Assembly (NCBI RefSeq): GCF_900107545.1
Contig: NZ_FNQZ01000001.1
Span: forward strand, 528,095 to 592,094
Reading direction: 5' to 3'
Source of the DNA: Pseudobutyrivibrio sp. ACV-2
Lineage (GTDB): Bacteria > Bacillota > Clostridia > Lachnospirales > Lachnospiraceae
DNA: 64,000 nucleotides
Part shown: positions 8,863 to 17,904 of the stretch, one piece after another
Position numbering within the stretch: position 1 is the first letter of the stretch
Layout of the letters: every line of letters begins with the position of its first letter
Notes under the pieces: generated by a model
What the model was told of the DNA's origin: nothing
Database searches by the model: none
The model's input: the letters and a program-made list of their open reading frames with translations, nothing else
Position numbers and translations under genes: made by a program

Positions 8863-8891
8863 TTGAATACATATTTCTATGATGTTATATT
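8863..8891 (+). promoter_or_regulatory. Promoter of the putative antitoxin RNA
   Basis: TTGAAT (8863-8868), a 17-bp spacer and TATATT (8886-8891) on the plus strand, placing a start near 8898. No ORF with a ribosome site follows before the terminator at 8961-8998, so the product should be a small RNA. Confidence 0.6.
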
Positions 8892-8897
8892 ATATAT

Positions 8898-8998
8898 AAA
8901 GAAAGCACCCACTCCAAAGTGGATGCTACCGAGAATGATTGAATTAGCTCATAAAGAGCCGCCTCTCCCGTTTGCAGACAGGAGAGGCATTTTTATTT
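8898..8998 (+). ncRNA. Putative antisense RNA antitoxin of a type I module
   Basis: A transcript of about 100 nt is predicted from the promoter at 8863-8891 to the terminator GCCTCTCC...GGAGAGGC followed by ATTTTTATTT (8961-8998). It runs head-on into the toxin gene; its terminator T tract covers the toxin stop codon, so its whole length is complementary to the 3' region of the toxin mRNA. This is the geometry of TxpA/RatA-type pairs, where the RNA triggers degradation of the toxin mRNA. The RNA itself is inferred. Confidence 0.55.
8904..8927 (-). terminator. Probable terminator of the toxin mRNA
   Basis: On the minus strand AGCATCCACT pairs imperfectly with AGTGGGTGCT and is followed by TTCTTTATAT. 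It lies about 65 bases after the toxin stop, leaving a 3' untranslated region that overlaps the opposing small RNA. Confidence 0.5.
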
Positions 8999-9112
8999 GC
9001 GCTTATTATTTCTCTTGTCGAGAAAAGTCAGCAACGCAAGGAGAGAATTACAAACTGCAAAAGGCAATGCCAGAATACCTAGCACTATCATAATGATTTC
9101 ATAATCGCTCAC
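8993..9112 (-). CDS. Small holin-like membrane toxin (type I TA)
   Basis: A 39-residue peptide starting at GTG (9112), with GGGAGGTG 7-8 bases upstream. It has a short charged N-terminus (SDYEII), one membrane helix (MIVLGILALPFAVCNSLLAL) and a basic tail (LDKRNNKRK). The D-Y-E start, single helix and Lys/Arg tail match the putative holin-like toxin family, small peptides that damage the membrane. A longer frame starting at 9235 is less likely because it has no ribosome site and would run through the 5' leader. The mRNA leader is about 105 nt and could delay translation. Confidence 0.65.
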   Translation of the reverse strand: MSDYEIIMIVLGILALPFAVCNSLLALLTFLDKRNNKRK

Positions 9113-9225
9113 AGGCGCCACCTCCCTTCCGTTAGTGACATCCAAATGGACCACCATATAGGCTCGGGAGACTACCACCCTGTCGTGGGTACTTCTATTA
9201 AAACTTGCGGATGAACCGCATGAAT

Positions 9226-9254
9226 AATCTAGCACAAATGTTCTATATTTTCAA
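9226..9254 (-). promoter_or_regulatory. Promoter of the toxin gene
   Basis: On the minus strand TTGAAA (9249-9254), a 17-bp spacer and TAGATT (9226-9231) with an extended TGC just before the -10 box. The predicted start near 9219 gives a leader of about 105 nt before the GTG codon. Confidence 0.6.
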
Positions 9255-9311
9255 TCAAACATCCACATTTAACAAGTTCTTTTCTAGATACATTTTACTT
9301 CGCATAAATCA

Positions 9312-9345
9312 AAAATCCTGTCAGGTTTCACCCCAACAGGATTTT
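9312..9345 (-). terminator. Terminator of carAB
   Basis: Perfect 10-bp stem AAAATCCTGT / ACAGGATTTT with a 14-nt loop, 12 bases after the carB stop; A/T tracts on both sides make it usable in both directions. Confidence 0.8.
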
Positions 9346-9356
9346 ATAAATTCTAT

Positions 9357-12300
9357 TTAGATTTTTGCTACATCTACAAGTGTATATTCTGTAGTTGCGC
9401 TTTCAAGTGATGTAGCGAGCGCTACTGCAGTATCGATAGCTGTGATACAGTTCACACCTGTCTCGATTGAATTTCTGCGGATAAGGAATCCGTCTCTGGT
9501 CTTATCTCCATGTCCCTGAGTAGGTGTATCAATTACAAGGTCAATCTTGTGTCCAAGGATAAGATCCATTACATTTGGAGATTCCTGTGAAATCTTGTTG
9601 ACCTGAAGCGCATCTACACCGCCATCCTGCAGATATTTAGCAGTAGAACGTGTAGCGTAAATCTTGTAGCCAAGCTTCTCAAATCTCTTTGCGACCTCAA
9701 GTGCCTCTGGCTTGTCAGCATCCTTTACAGTGATAATCATCTGCTTGTGCTTTGGAAGTACCACACCTGCGCCAAGGAATGCCTTGTAAAGAGCTTCCTC
9801 AAATGTCTTTGCGATACCGAGACACTCACCTGTAGATTTCATCTCAGGTCCAAGGCTAATCTCAGCTCCGCGAAGCTTTTCAAATGAGAACACAGGCATC
9901 TTGATTGCAATGTAATCTGCCTCTGGCTGAAGTCCTGGCTTGTATCCCATATCTGTAATCTTGTGACCAAGAATAGCCTTTGCTGCAAGGTCAACGATTG
10001 GAATACCTGTAACCTTGCTGATGTATGGAACGGTACGAGAGCTTCGAGGGTTAACCTCAATTACATAAACCTCTCCATCCATGGCAATGAACTGGATGTT
10101 AATCATACCAAGTACGTGAAGGGCTTTAGCAAGTCGCTCTGTATAATCTACAATCTTGTCCTTGATATCCTGTGTGATAGTGTGAGCTGGATATACTGAA
10201 ATACTATCACCTGAGTGGATACCTGTACGCTCGATGTGCTCCATGATACCAGGGATAAGGATGTTCTCTCCATCGCAGATGGCATCTACTTCGATTTCCT
10301 TGCCCTGTAAATATTTATCTACAAGGATTGGATGATCCTGAGCAATCTGGTTGATGATATCCATGAATTTTTCGATTTCTTCATCGTTAAAGGCAATCTG
10401 CATACCCTGACCACCAAGTACGTAAGAAGGTCTTACAAGTACTGGATAGCCCAGGCGATTTGCAACTTCCTTTGCCTCCTCGGCTGTAAATACTGTACCG
10501 CCGGCAGCACGTGGAATCTGTGTCTGTTCAAGGATTGCATCAAAAAGCTCTCTATCTTCTGCTGCATCTACATCCTCTGCCTTTGTTCCAAGGATAGGCA
10601 CACCAATCTTCATCAAATGCTCTGTAAGCTTGATGGCTGTCTGACCACCGAACTGTACGATAGCTCCATCTGGCTTTTCAAGATTAACGATTGACTCTAC
10701 ATCCTCATTTGTAAGAGGCTCAAAGTAAAGCTTGTCTGCAATATCAAAGTCTGTAGAAACAGTTTCTGGGTTGTTATTTACAATAACTGTCTCCCAGCCT
10801 TCCTTGGCAAATGCCCAAGTAGCATGAACTGAACAGTAGTCGAACTCAACACCCTGTCCGATTCTGATAGGACCAGAACCAAGTACTAGTACTTTCTTTC
10901 TATCCTTTGTCTCTACCGCTTCGTTTTCGCTGCCGTATACGCTGTAGTAGTAAGGTGTCATAGCATCAAACTCTGCTGCACATGTATCAACCATCTTGTA
11001 AGCAGCAACAATGCCATTGTCGTAACGCATCTTTCTAACTTCATCCTCAGTCATCTTGCCATTGAGCTTTGCGATAACACTATCTGGGAATTCGATGCGC
11101 TTTGCTTCCTTGAGAAGCTCTACTGTAAGTTCTTCCTGCTGAAGTCTAAGCTCCATCTCAACAAGAATCTTAATCTTATCGATAAACCACATATCAATCT
11201 TTGTGATATTGTGGATTGTTTCGTATGACGCGCCGCGTCTTAACGCTTCAGCGATGCAGTAGATTCTTCTGTCGTCAACAACCTTAAGAGCTTCCTCAAG
11301 CTCAGCATCTGTCATGTCGCAGAAATCGTAGCTTAAAAGTGAATCTACATGCTGCTCAAGTGAGCGGATAGCCTTCATAAGGGCTCCCTCAAAGTTGTTG
11401 CAGATAGACATTACCTCACCAGTAGCCTTCATCTGAGTGGTAAGCTTTCTGGTAGCAGTGATGAATTTATCAAATGGAAGACGTGGAATCTTTACTACGC
11501 AGTAATCAAGCATTGGCTCGAATGATGCGAAGGTCTTTTTTGTGATAGCATTTGGAATTTCATCAAGTGTATATCCAAGTGCGATTTTAGCAGCAACCTT
11601 TGCAATAGGATAACCTGTAGCCTTTGATGCAAGCGCTGATGAACGAGATACTCGTGGGTTTACCTCGATTACACAGTACTCAAAGCTCTCTGGATGAAGT
11701 GCGTACTGTACGTTACATCCACCTGTAATACCCAGCTCATCGATGATGCGAAGAGCAGATGTACGAAGCATCTGGTATTCCTTGTCACCAAGTGTCTGAG
11801 ATGGCGCTACTACGATTGAGTCACCTGTATGTACACCAACAGGGTCGATATTTTCCATGTTACATACGGTGATGCAGTTGCCGTTAGCGTCACGCATTAC
11901 CTCGTACTCGATTTCCTTCCAGCCTGCGATACATCTTTCTACAAGTACCTCATGTACACGTGAAAGACGAAGACCATTTGTAAGGATTTCTACTAATTCT
12001 GTCTGGTTGTGAGCGATACCACCGCCTGAACCACCAAGTGTATAGGCTGGGCGAAGTACTACCGGATATCCGATAGTGTTTGTAAATCTGATACCATCCT
12101 CAACTGTATTTACTACAAGAGAAGCTGCAACAGGCTCACCAAGCTTTTCCATGGTGTCCTTAAAAGCCTGTCTGTCCTCAGCTCTGAAAATTGTCTCTGC
12201 TGTGGTACCGATAAGCTTTACCCCCTGCTCCTCTAAGAATCCTGACTCTGCAAGCTCCATACCAAGGTTAAGTCCAGCCTGTCCACCAAGTGTTGGCAAC

Positions 12301-12557
12301 AGTGAATCTGGCTTTTCTTTTATGATAATCTGCTTTAATACATCCACTGTAAGAGGCTCAATGTAAACCTGATCAGCGATTTCTTTGTCTGTCATGATGG
12401 TAGCTGGGTTTGAGTTTACAAGACAAACTTCCATGCCCTCTTCCTTAAGTGAACGGCAAGCCTGTGTTCCGGCATAATCAAACTCTGCTGCCTGTCCAAT
12501 GACGATAGGTCCAGAGCCAATCACCATTACTTTCTTAATGTCACTTCTCTTTGGCAT
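9357..12557 (-). CDS. carB: Carbamoyl-phosphate synthase large subunit
   Basis: 1066 residues, standard length. It makes carbamoyl phosphate from bicarbonate, ammonia from CarA and two ATP, feeding pyrimidine and arginine synthesis. The internal duplication is plain: VMVIGSGPIVIGQAAEFDYA at the start and VLVLGSGPIRIGQGVEFDYC near residue 560 open the two ATP-grasp halves; each contains a GGxGGG/GGQGM loop (LGGSGGG, LGGQGMQ). VIEVNPRVSRSSALASK and VIEVNPRSSRTVPYISK are the matching metal-binding blocks. The last 130 residues form the regulatory MGS-like domain. The start overlaps the carA stop (TAATG), coupling translation. Confidence 0.98.
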   Translation of the reverse strand: MPKRSDIKKVMVIGSGPIVIGQAAEFDYAGTQACRSLKEEGMEVCLVNSNPATIMTDKEIADQVYIEPLTVDVLKQIIIKEKPDSLLPTLGGQAGLNLGMELAESGFLEEQGVKLIGTTAETIFRAEDRQAFKDTMEKLGEPVAASLVVNTVEDGIRFTNTIGYPVVLRPAYTLGGSGGGIAHNQTELVEILTNGLRLSRVHEVLVERCIAGWKEIEYEVMRDANGNCITVCNMENIDPVGVHTGDSIVVAPSQTLGDKEYQMLRTSALRIIDELGITGGCNVQYALHPESFEYCVIEVNPRVSRSSALASKATGYPIAKVAAKIALGYTLDEIPNAITKKTFASFEPMLDYCVVKIPRLPFDKFITATRKLTTQMKATGEVMSICNNFEGALMKAIRSLEQHVDSLLSYDFCDMTDAELEEALKVVDDRRIYCIAEALRRGASYETIHNITKIDMWFIDKIKILVEMELRLQQEELTVELLKEAKRIEFPDSVIAKLNGKMTEDEVRKMRYDNGIVAAYKMVDTCAAEFDAMTPYYYSVYGSENEAVETKDRKKVLVLGSGPIRIGQGVEFDYCSVHATWAFAKEGWETVIVNNNPETVSTDFDIADKLYFEPLTNEDVESIVNLEKPDGAIVQFGGQTAIKLTEHLMKIGVPILGTKAEDVDAAEDRELFDAILEQTQIPRAAGGTVFTAEEAKEVANRLGYPVLVRPSYVLGGQGMQIAFNDEEIEKFMDIINQIAQDHPILVDKYLQGKEIEVDAICDGENILIPGIMEHIERTGIHSGDSISVYPAHTITQDIKDKIVDYTERLAKALHVLGMINIQFIAMDGEVYVIEVNPRSSRTVPYISKVTGIPIVDLAAKAILGHKITDMGYKPGLQPEADYIAIKMPVFSFEKLRGAEISLGPEMKSTGECLGIAKTFEEALYKAFLGAGVVLPKHKQMIITVKDADKPEALEVAKRFEKLGYKIYATRSTAKYLQDGGVDALQVNKISQESPNVMDLILGHKIDLVIDTPTQGHGDKTRDGFLIRRNSIETGVNCITAIDTAVALATSLESATTEYTLVDVAKI

Positions 12558-13627
12558 TACTGCTGCCCTCCCATCATCTTAATAAATCTATCAAACAAAT
12601 ATCCGCTGTCCTGTGGTCCTGGGCATGCCTCAGGATGGAACTGAACAGTGAAAATGTTCTTTCCTGTATATTTAAGTCCTTCATTTGTACCATCGTTTAC
12701 ATTTACAAATGCAGGTGTAGCGATTATCTCATCAAGTCCATCAGTATCAACTACGTAACCATGGTTCTGAGATGAAATGTAAACCTTGCCAGTCTCCAAA
12801 TCCTTTACAGGATGGTTTCCACCTCTGTGACCGTATTTCAGCTTGTGTGTATCAAGACCATTTGCAAGAGCCATAAGCTGATGACCAAGGCAGATTGCAA
12901 AAATAGGTACGTCGCTGTCGTATAATTTTTTCACTTCATCTATGATAGGTCCGCAATCCTTTGGATCACCAGGTCCGTTTGAAAGCATAATTCCGTCTGG
13001 CTCTGCGGCAAGGATTTCTTTTGCAGATGTGTGTGCTGGATAAATTGTCACCTCACATCCTCTATCATTTAATGACTTTGCAATGTTTCGTTTTGCACCA
13101 AAATCAAGAAGGGCTACCTTTTTACCCTTTCCAGATAAAACTGATTTTTCATGACATGTAACCTTTGAAACAACATCACCAGTTCTATAAGCTTCAAGCT
13201 TTGGCTTTATCTCCTCAAAATTGAAGTGCTCATTTGTGGTAATCATTCCATTCATGGTTCCTCTATCACGAAGAATCTTTGTAAGAGCACGTGTATCAAT
13301 ACCTGAAATACCTGTAATGTTGTGTTTTACAAGGAAATCCTGGATTGTACCCTTACAACGGAAATTTGATGGAATACGGCTGAGTTCTCTTACAATAAAT
13401 CCATCAGGCCATGGTCTGCCACTTTCCATATCATCAGTGATACCGTAGTTACCGATAAGTGGATACGTCATACATACAGCCTGTCCCGCATAAGAAGGAT
13501 CTGTAAGAACTTCTAAGTAACCAGTCATTGAAGTGTTAAAAACTATCTCACTGATGACTTCTCTTGTGGAGCCGATGCTTGTTCCTTCGAAAACTGTACC
13601 GTCCTCTAAAATTAAAAATGCTTTCAT
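12557..13627 (-). CDS. carA: Carbamoyl-phosphate synthase small (glutaminase) subunit
   Basis: 356 residues. It releases ammonia from glutamine and passes it to CarB. The N-terminal small-subunit domain starts MKAFLILEDGTVFEGTS; the class I amidotransferase domain has LSNGPGDP near residue 240, the nucleophile Cys in FAICLGHQLMAL near 268, and the catalytic His-Glu pair in VQFHPEACPGP near 333. AGGT lies upstream of the ATG. A long imperfect hairpin (13659-13785) occupies the region upstream of the start. The genes stand apart from any visible pyr or arg operon. Confidence 0.98.
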   Translation of the reverse strand: MKAFLILEDGTVFEGTSIGSTREVISEIVFNTSMTGYLEVLTDPSYAGQAVCMTYPLIGNYGITDDMESGRPWPDGFIVRELSRIPSNFRCKGTIQDFLVKHNITGISGIDTRALTKILRDRGTMNGMITTNEHFNFEEIKPKLEAYRTGDVVSKVTCHEKSVLSGKGKKVALLDFGAKRNIAKSLNDRGCEVTIYPAHTSAKEILAAEPDGIMLSNGPGDPKDCGPIIDEVKKLYDSDVPIFAICLGHQLMALANGLDTHKLKYGHRGGNHPVKDLETGKVYISSQNHGYVVDTDGLDEIIATPAFVNVNDGTNEGLKYTGKNIFTVQFHPEACPGPQDSGYLFDRFIKMMGGQQ

Positions 13628-13658
13628 CTTACCTCTTTCTACCCTTTTATTTTTGCTC

Positions 13659-13785
13659 GCTTCTGCCTGTAGTCTTTGAAGTGTCCCATCTGCTATTTCT
13701 AACTATTCCAATATCGTTTTCACTATATTCATTAGAATAGTAAGAAATAGCAAATGGCACACAGCCCATGTTTTCGAGCAGAAGC
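13659..13785. repeat. Long imperfect inverted repeat upstream of carA
   Basis: An inner stem of about 24 bp (left arm 13685-13708, with TGCTATTTCT; right arm 13735-13757, with AGAAATAGCA) has a few mismatches around a loop of about 26 nt. An outer 8-bp stem GCTTCTGC / GCAGAAGC (13659-13666 and 13778-13785) nests around it. No T tract follows on the carA strand, so it does not look like a simple attenuator. It may be a palindromic insertion element or a structured leader. Confidence 0.7.
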
Positions 13786-13826
13786 TATTTATTAACATCA
13801 GAAATCAGAACGATTCTACGTTTTAC

Positions 13827-13860
13827 AAAACTCCAAGGTGGAATTTCACCTTGGAGTTTT
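13827..13860 (-). terminator. Terminator of purL
   Basis: Perfect 14-bp stem AAAACTCCAAGGTG / CACCTTGGAGTTTT with a 6-nt loop, four bases from the purL stop. The A/T ends would let it work in both directions. Confidence 0.85.
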
Positions 13861-13864
13861 AGTT

Positions 13865-16800
13865 TTATCTGAAGTAATCTACGCCTGATTCGAAGAGCTT
13901 CATGTCCTGGTCGCCGTAGATGTTGATTGCTACGCCTTTGCCGATACGCTCTGCGTGGCACATCTTACCAAATACACGTCCATCAGGGCTTGTGATACCC
14001 TCGATAGCACAGTAGCTGCCGTTGATGTTCCACTCTTCATCCATTGTAGGATTGCCATTTTCGTCAACATACTGAGTTGCTACCTGACCATTCTCAAAGA
14101 GCTTTTTAATCCACTCTTCTGAGGCAACAAAACGTCCCTCACCGTGAGAAGCTGGAGCACAATATGTCTCACCAAGTGTAGCACCTGCAAGCCATGGTGA
14201 CTTGTTGCTTACTACCTTTGTATAGGCAATCTTTGAAATGTGACGTCCGATTGTGTTGTATGTAAGTGTTGGAGAATCCTCTTTCTGAGTATGGATTTCT
14301 CCGTATGGTACTAAGCCAAGCTTGATGAGTGCCTGGAAACCATTACAAATACCAAGCATCAATCCATCGCGATTGTTTAAGAGTCCATGGATTGCTTCCT
14401 TCATTTTTTCATTTCTGAATGCAGTAGCAAAGAACTTTGCAGAACCCTCTGGCTCATCACCTGCTGAGAAACCACCTGGGAACATAACAATCTGAGACTG
14501 AGCAATGGCGCGTGAGAATTCATCAACTGATTCTCTGATATCCTCTGCACTCTGATTCTTGAATACCTTTACATTTGTGATTGCACCAGCCTTTTCGAAA
14601 GCTCTTGCTGAATCGTACTCACAGTTTGTACCTGGGAATACTGGAATGAATACTCTAGGCTTTGCAATCTTGTTCTTGCAGATGTAGAAATTCTTTTCCT
14701 CATATACACCTGTGTCCACAAGTGAAGTATCCTCATGGCTCCGAGTCTTAAATACTTTTTCAAGAGTGCCTGTCCATGCTGCGATAGCCTCATCCACAGA
14801 AATCTTTACATCTCTATATGTGAATGTAGCATCGTCTGTAACTTCACCGACTACATAGCCACAATCCATGAGACCAACCTTTGAAAGCTCATTCTCGATA
14901 GCAGATACTGCATCCTCTGAAACCTCAAGAACTAGATCACCAACAGAGAATCCAAATAATGTCATAGATGAGAAATCATCATAAATCTTAACACCAAGCT
15001 TGTTACCGAATGCCATCTTAGAAACAGCAGGTACAAGACCGTTTGCTCCAAGGGCATAAGCTGCTTTAATGTTGTCCATTTCAACCATCTGACGGACAAC
15101 TGCATAAATCATTTTAGCCTGGTCGTAGTTTGGCTGATCATAATTATCTCTAAGAACTCTGAGAATAAACAGCTTGTCTCCTGCCTGCTTAAGCTCTGGA
15201 GTAACAATATCCCCCTGCTTTGCCACATCTACAGCAAAGGAAACAAGTGTAGGTGGAACATCGATTTCATTGAAGGTTCCTGACATTGAGTCCTTACCAC
15301 CGATAGATGGAAGCTCAAACTGCATCTGAGCTCTATACGCTCCAAGAAGTGCTGCAAAAGGCTGGCTCCATCTCTTTGGATCTTCGCTCATTCTGCGGAA
15401 GTATTCCTGGAATGTAAATCTAATTTTCTTAAAGTCACCACCTGATGCTACGATTCTGGCAACAGACTCAAGTACCGCGTACTGTGCACCATGGTAAGGT
15501 GACCATGAGCTAAGGTATGGATTGAAACCATAAGCCATCATAGTAACAGCATCAGTGTTTCCATCTGCAACAGGAACCTTTGCTACCATTGACTGTGTCT
15601 CAGTAAGCTGATATTTACCACCGAAAGGCATCAAAGTAGATCCAGCTCCGATAGAACCGTCAAACATCTCCACAAGCCCCTTCTGAGAACACTCATTTAA
15701 GTCTGCAAGAGAATCAAGCCATGCTGCCTTAAAGTCGTCTGCCTCAACATCCTTTGCAACCTTTTCAATACCAATTTTGTCGATGTATTTGTCATTGTTG
15801 TCAGGAAGCTCTACGTAAACGTCTGTCTCCTGATGTGCACCGTTTGTATCAAGGAATGCACGAGAAAGATTTACGATTTCCTTTCCTCTCCAGTTAAGAA
15901 CAAGACGTGGCTCTTCAGTAACTACAGCAACCTCAATAGCCTCTAAGTTTTCCTCAGCTGCATACTGAAGGAATTTGTTTACATCTGAAGGAGCAACTAC
16001 TACTGCCATACGCTCCTGTGACTCTGAAATAGCAAGCTCTGTTCCATCAAGTCCTGCGTATTTCTTTGGAACCTTGTCCAAATCAACTACAAGTCCTGGA
16101 GCTAATTCACCGATAGCAACAGAAACACCGCCGGCACCAAAGTCGTTACACTTTTTGATTATGTATGAAACCTCTTCTCTTCTGAAAAGACGCTGAATCT
16201 TTCTTTCTGTAGGTGGGTTACCCTTTTGAACCTCAGCACCACAAACTGCTGTGGATTCTGTATTGTGAGCCTTTGATGAACCTGTAGCACCACCGATACC
16301 ATCACGACCTGTACGTCCACCAAGAAGGATGATTTTATCGCCTGGATCAGAGTTAAGTCTCTGAACAGCACGTCTTGGAGCAGCACCCATAACCGCACCA
16401 ATTTCCATACGCTTTGCTACGTAATCTGGATGATAGATTTCTTTAACGTAGCCTGTAGCAAGACCAATCTGGTTACCATATGAGCTGTAGCCATGAGCTG
16501 CTTCACGAACCAGCTTTTTCTGTGGAAGTTTGCCTTCGATTGTATCCTTTACAGATACTGTAGGATCTGCTGCACCTGTAACACGCATAGCCTGGTATAC
16601 ATAAGTACGTCCTGAAAGTGGATCACGGATTGCACCGCCAAGACATGTAGCAGCACCACCAAATGGCTCTATTTCTGTTGGGTGATTGTGTGTTTCGTTT
16701 TTGAAGTTGATAAGCCACTCTTCTTCTGTTCCATCTACATTGATAGGAACAACAATTGAGCATGCATTAATTTCATCTGACTCTTCCTGATCTGCAAGTT

Positions 16801-17665
16801 TGCCATCAGCCTTAAGACGCTTCATCGCAAGAAGTGCAAGGTCCATCAAGCATACGAATTTGTCATCACGATCCTTGTAAAGGATTTTGAAATTATCAAG
16901 GTAGTCATTGAAGGTATCCTGAATAGGTGCCTTATAAAAGCCATCTTCGATAGTTACATTTTTAAGTTCTGTAGAGAATGTGGTGTGACGGCAATGATCT
17001 GACCAATAAGTATCAAGAACTCTGATTTCTGTAACAGTAGGATCTCTGTGCTCTTCCCCAGCAAAATATTTCTGGATGTGGAGAAAATCCTTAAAGGTCA
17101 TTGCTAAATTTAAAGAATCATATAAAGTGCGTAAATCATTTTCAGCCATAGAAGTGAAACCGTCAAAAGTATTGACGTCGGCTGGTTCATCGAAATTATT
17201 AGATAGAGACTCTGGCTTATCAAGTGAAGTCTCTCTAGAATCAACAGGGTTGATACAATGCTTTTTGATAGCATCGAATTCGTCGTCAGTAATGCTACCC
17301 TCAATAACATAAGTAGTAGCTGAATGAATAGTAGGCTCTTCGTTTTCATTTAAGAGCTTAAGACACTGCTCCGCAGAGTCAGCACGCTGGTCAAACTGAC
17401 CTGGTAAAAATTCAACAGAAAAGACACGACCACTGTAATCAAATGTCTCTTCATAAACATTATCAACAGGAGGCTCAGAAAAAACTGTCTTCACCGCTTT
17501 CTTAAAAACGTCGTCAGAAACATCTTGAACGTCATACCGTATCAAGACTCTAACTCCTGTAACATCCTTGATGCCTAAGTAGCTTCCTATTTCAGAAAAC
17601 AGTGACTTGGCAGATACTGCAAATTCAGGCTTTTTTTCAACGTAAATTCTTCTTACTTTGCCCAC
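13865..17665 (-). CDS. purL: Phosphoribosylformylglycinamidine synthase, one-chain form
   Basis: 1266 residues: a fused PurL/PurQ enzyme that converts FGAR, glutamine and ATP to FGAM, step four of purine synthesis. Blocks in order: N-terminal PurS-like region; linker with YWSDHCRHTTFSTEL near 230; ATP-binding NETHNHPTEIEPFGGAATCL near 327; second synthetase half with PSIGGKDSMSGTF near 795; C-terminal glutaminase with FPGGFSAGDEPEGSAK and nucleophile Cys in MLGICNGFQALIKLG near 1117. The length and sequence style fit the clostridial one-chain group. Ribosome site GGAGG lies 9 bases upstream. A five-copy short tandem repeat sits further upstream. Confidence 0.97.
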   Translation of the reverse strand: MGKVRRIYVEKKPEFAVSAKSLFSEIGSYLGIKDVTGVRVLIRYDVQDVSDDVFKKAVKTVFSEPPVDNVYEETFDYSGRVFSVEFLPGQFDQRADSAEQCLKLLNENEEPTIHSATTYVIEGSITDDEFDAIKKHCINPVDSRETSLDKPESLSNNFDEPADVNTFDGFTSMAENDLRTLYDSLNLAMTFKDFLHIQKYFAGEEHRDPTVTEIRVLDTYWSDHCRHTTFSTELKNVTIEDGFYKAPIQDTFNDYLDNFKILYKDRDDKFVCLMDLALLAMKRLKADGKLADQEESDEINACSIVVPINVDGTEEEWLINFKNETHNHPTEIEPFGGAATCLGGAIRDPLSGRTYVYQAMRVTGAADPTVSVKDTIEGKLPQKKLVREAAHGYSSYGNQIGLATGYVKEIYHPDYVAKRMEIGAVMGAAPRRAVQRLNSDPGDKIILLGGRTGRDGIGGATGSSKAHNTESTAVCGAEVQKGNPPTERKIQRLFRREEVSYIIKKCNDFGAGGVSVAIGELAPGLVVDLDKVPKKYAGLDGTELAISESQERMAVVVAPSDVNKFLQYAAEENLEAIEVAVVTEEPRLVLNWRGKEIVNLSRAFLDTNGAHQETDVYVELPDNNDKYIDKIGIEKVAKDVEADDFKAAWLDSLADLNECSQKGLVEMFDGSIGAGSTLMPFGGKYQLTETQSMVAKVPVADGNTDAVTMMAYGFNPYLSSWSPYHGAQYAVLESVARIVASGGDFKKIRFTFQEYFRRMSEDPKRWSQPFAALLGAYRAQMQFELPSIGGKDSMSGTFNEIDVPPTLVSFAVDVAKQGDIVTPELKQAGDKLFILRVLRDNYDQPNYDQAKMIYAVVRQMVEMDNIKAAYALGANGLVPAVSKMAFGNKLGVKIYDDFSSMTLFGFSVGDLVLEVSEDAVSAIENELSKVGLMDCGYVVGEVTDDATFTYRDVKISVDEAIAAWTGTLEKVFKTRSHEDTSLVDTGVYEEKNFYICKNKIAKPRVFIPVFPGTNCEYDSARAFEKAGAITNVKVFKNQSAEDIRESVDEFSRAIAQSQIVMFPGGFSAGDEPEGSAKFFATAFRNEKMKEAIHGLLNNRDGLMLGICNGFQALIKLGLVPYGEIHTQKEDSPTLTYNTIGRHISKIAYTKVVSNKSPWLAGATLGETYCAPASHGEGRFVASEEWIKKLFENGQVATQYVDENGNPTMDEEWNINGSYCAIEGITSPDGRVFGKMCHAERIGKGVAINIYGDQDMKLFESGVDYFR

Positions 17666-17725
17666 TTTACACCTCCGTATTATTTACTTTAAATCTGTGA
17701 GACAAGACCCCTGCCAATAATTCAG

Positions 17726-17844
17726 GTCCCAAAAACTAGTAAAATAATTATGTCTCGAAAACTAGTAGAATTATGCCTCAAAATCTAGTAAAAATTTATG
17801 TCTCAAAAACTAGCAAAATTATGTCTCAAAAACTAGCAAACTGG
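17726..17844. repeat. Five-copy short tandem repeat upstream of purL
   Basis: Units begin at 17726, 17752, 17775, 17800 and 17823 and are 26, 23, 25, 23 and about 22 bp long. The plus-strand consensus is GTCTCAAAAACTAGYAAAAT followed by TAT. The units differ at several sites, so the array is not brand new. It lies 60-180 bp before the purL start and close to the helicase gene end. It could carry binding sites or be neutral; no hairpin is apparent. Confidence 0.85.
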
Positions 17845-17904
17845 CAGGCAGCCTCACAGTTAAGGAAAGTATAACACAAAAAATTCACATCTCCTAATAA
17901 TAAT

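Noticed and set aside
8863..9093. 76-codon plus-strand ORF opposite the toxin
   Set aside because: No ribosome site; it crosses a strong terminator hairpin. A non-coding RNA fits better.
8993..9235. 80-residue version of the small toxin
   Set aside because: The extra 41 residues have no ribosome site and would include the predicted mRNA leader; the GTG at 9112 has a strong one.
13865..17665. Many long ORFs on the other strand or frame inside purL, carB and cas9
   Set aside because: Shadow frames of well-identified genes.
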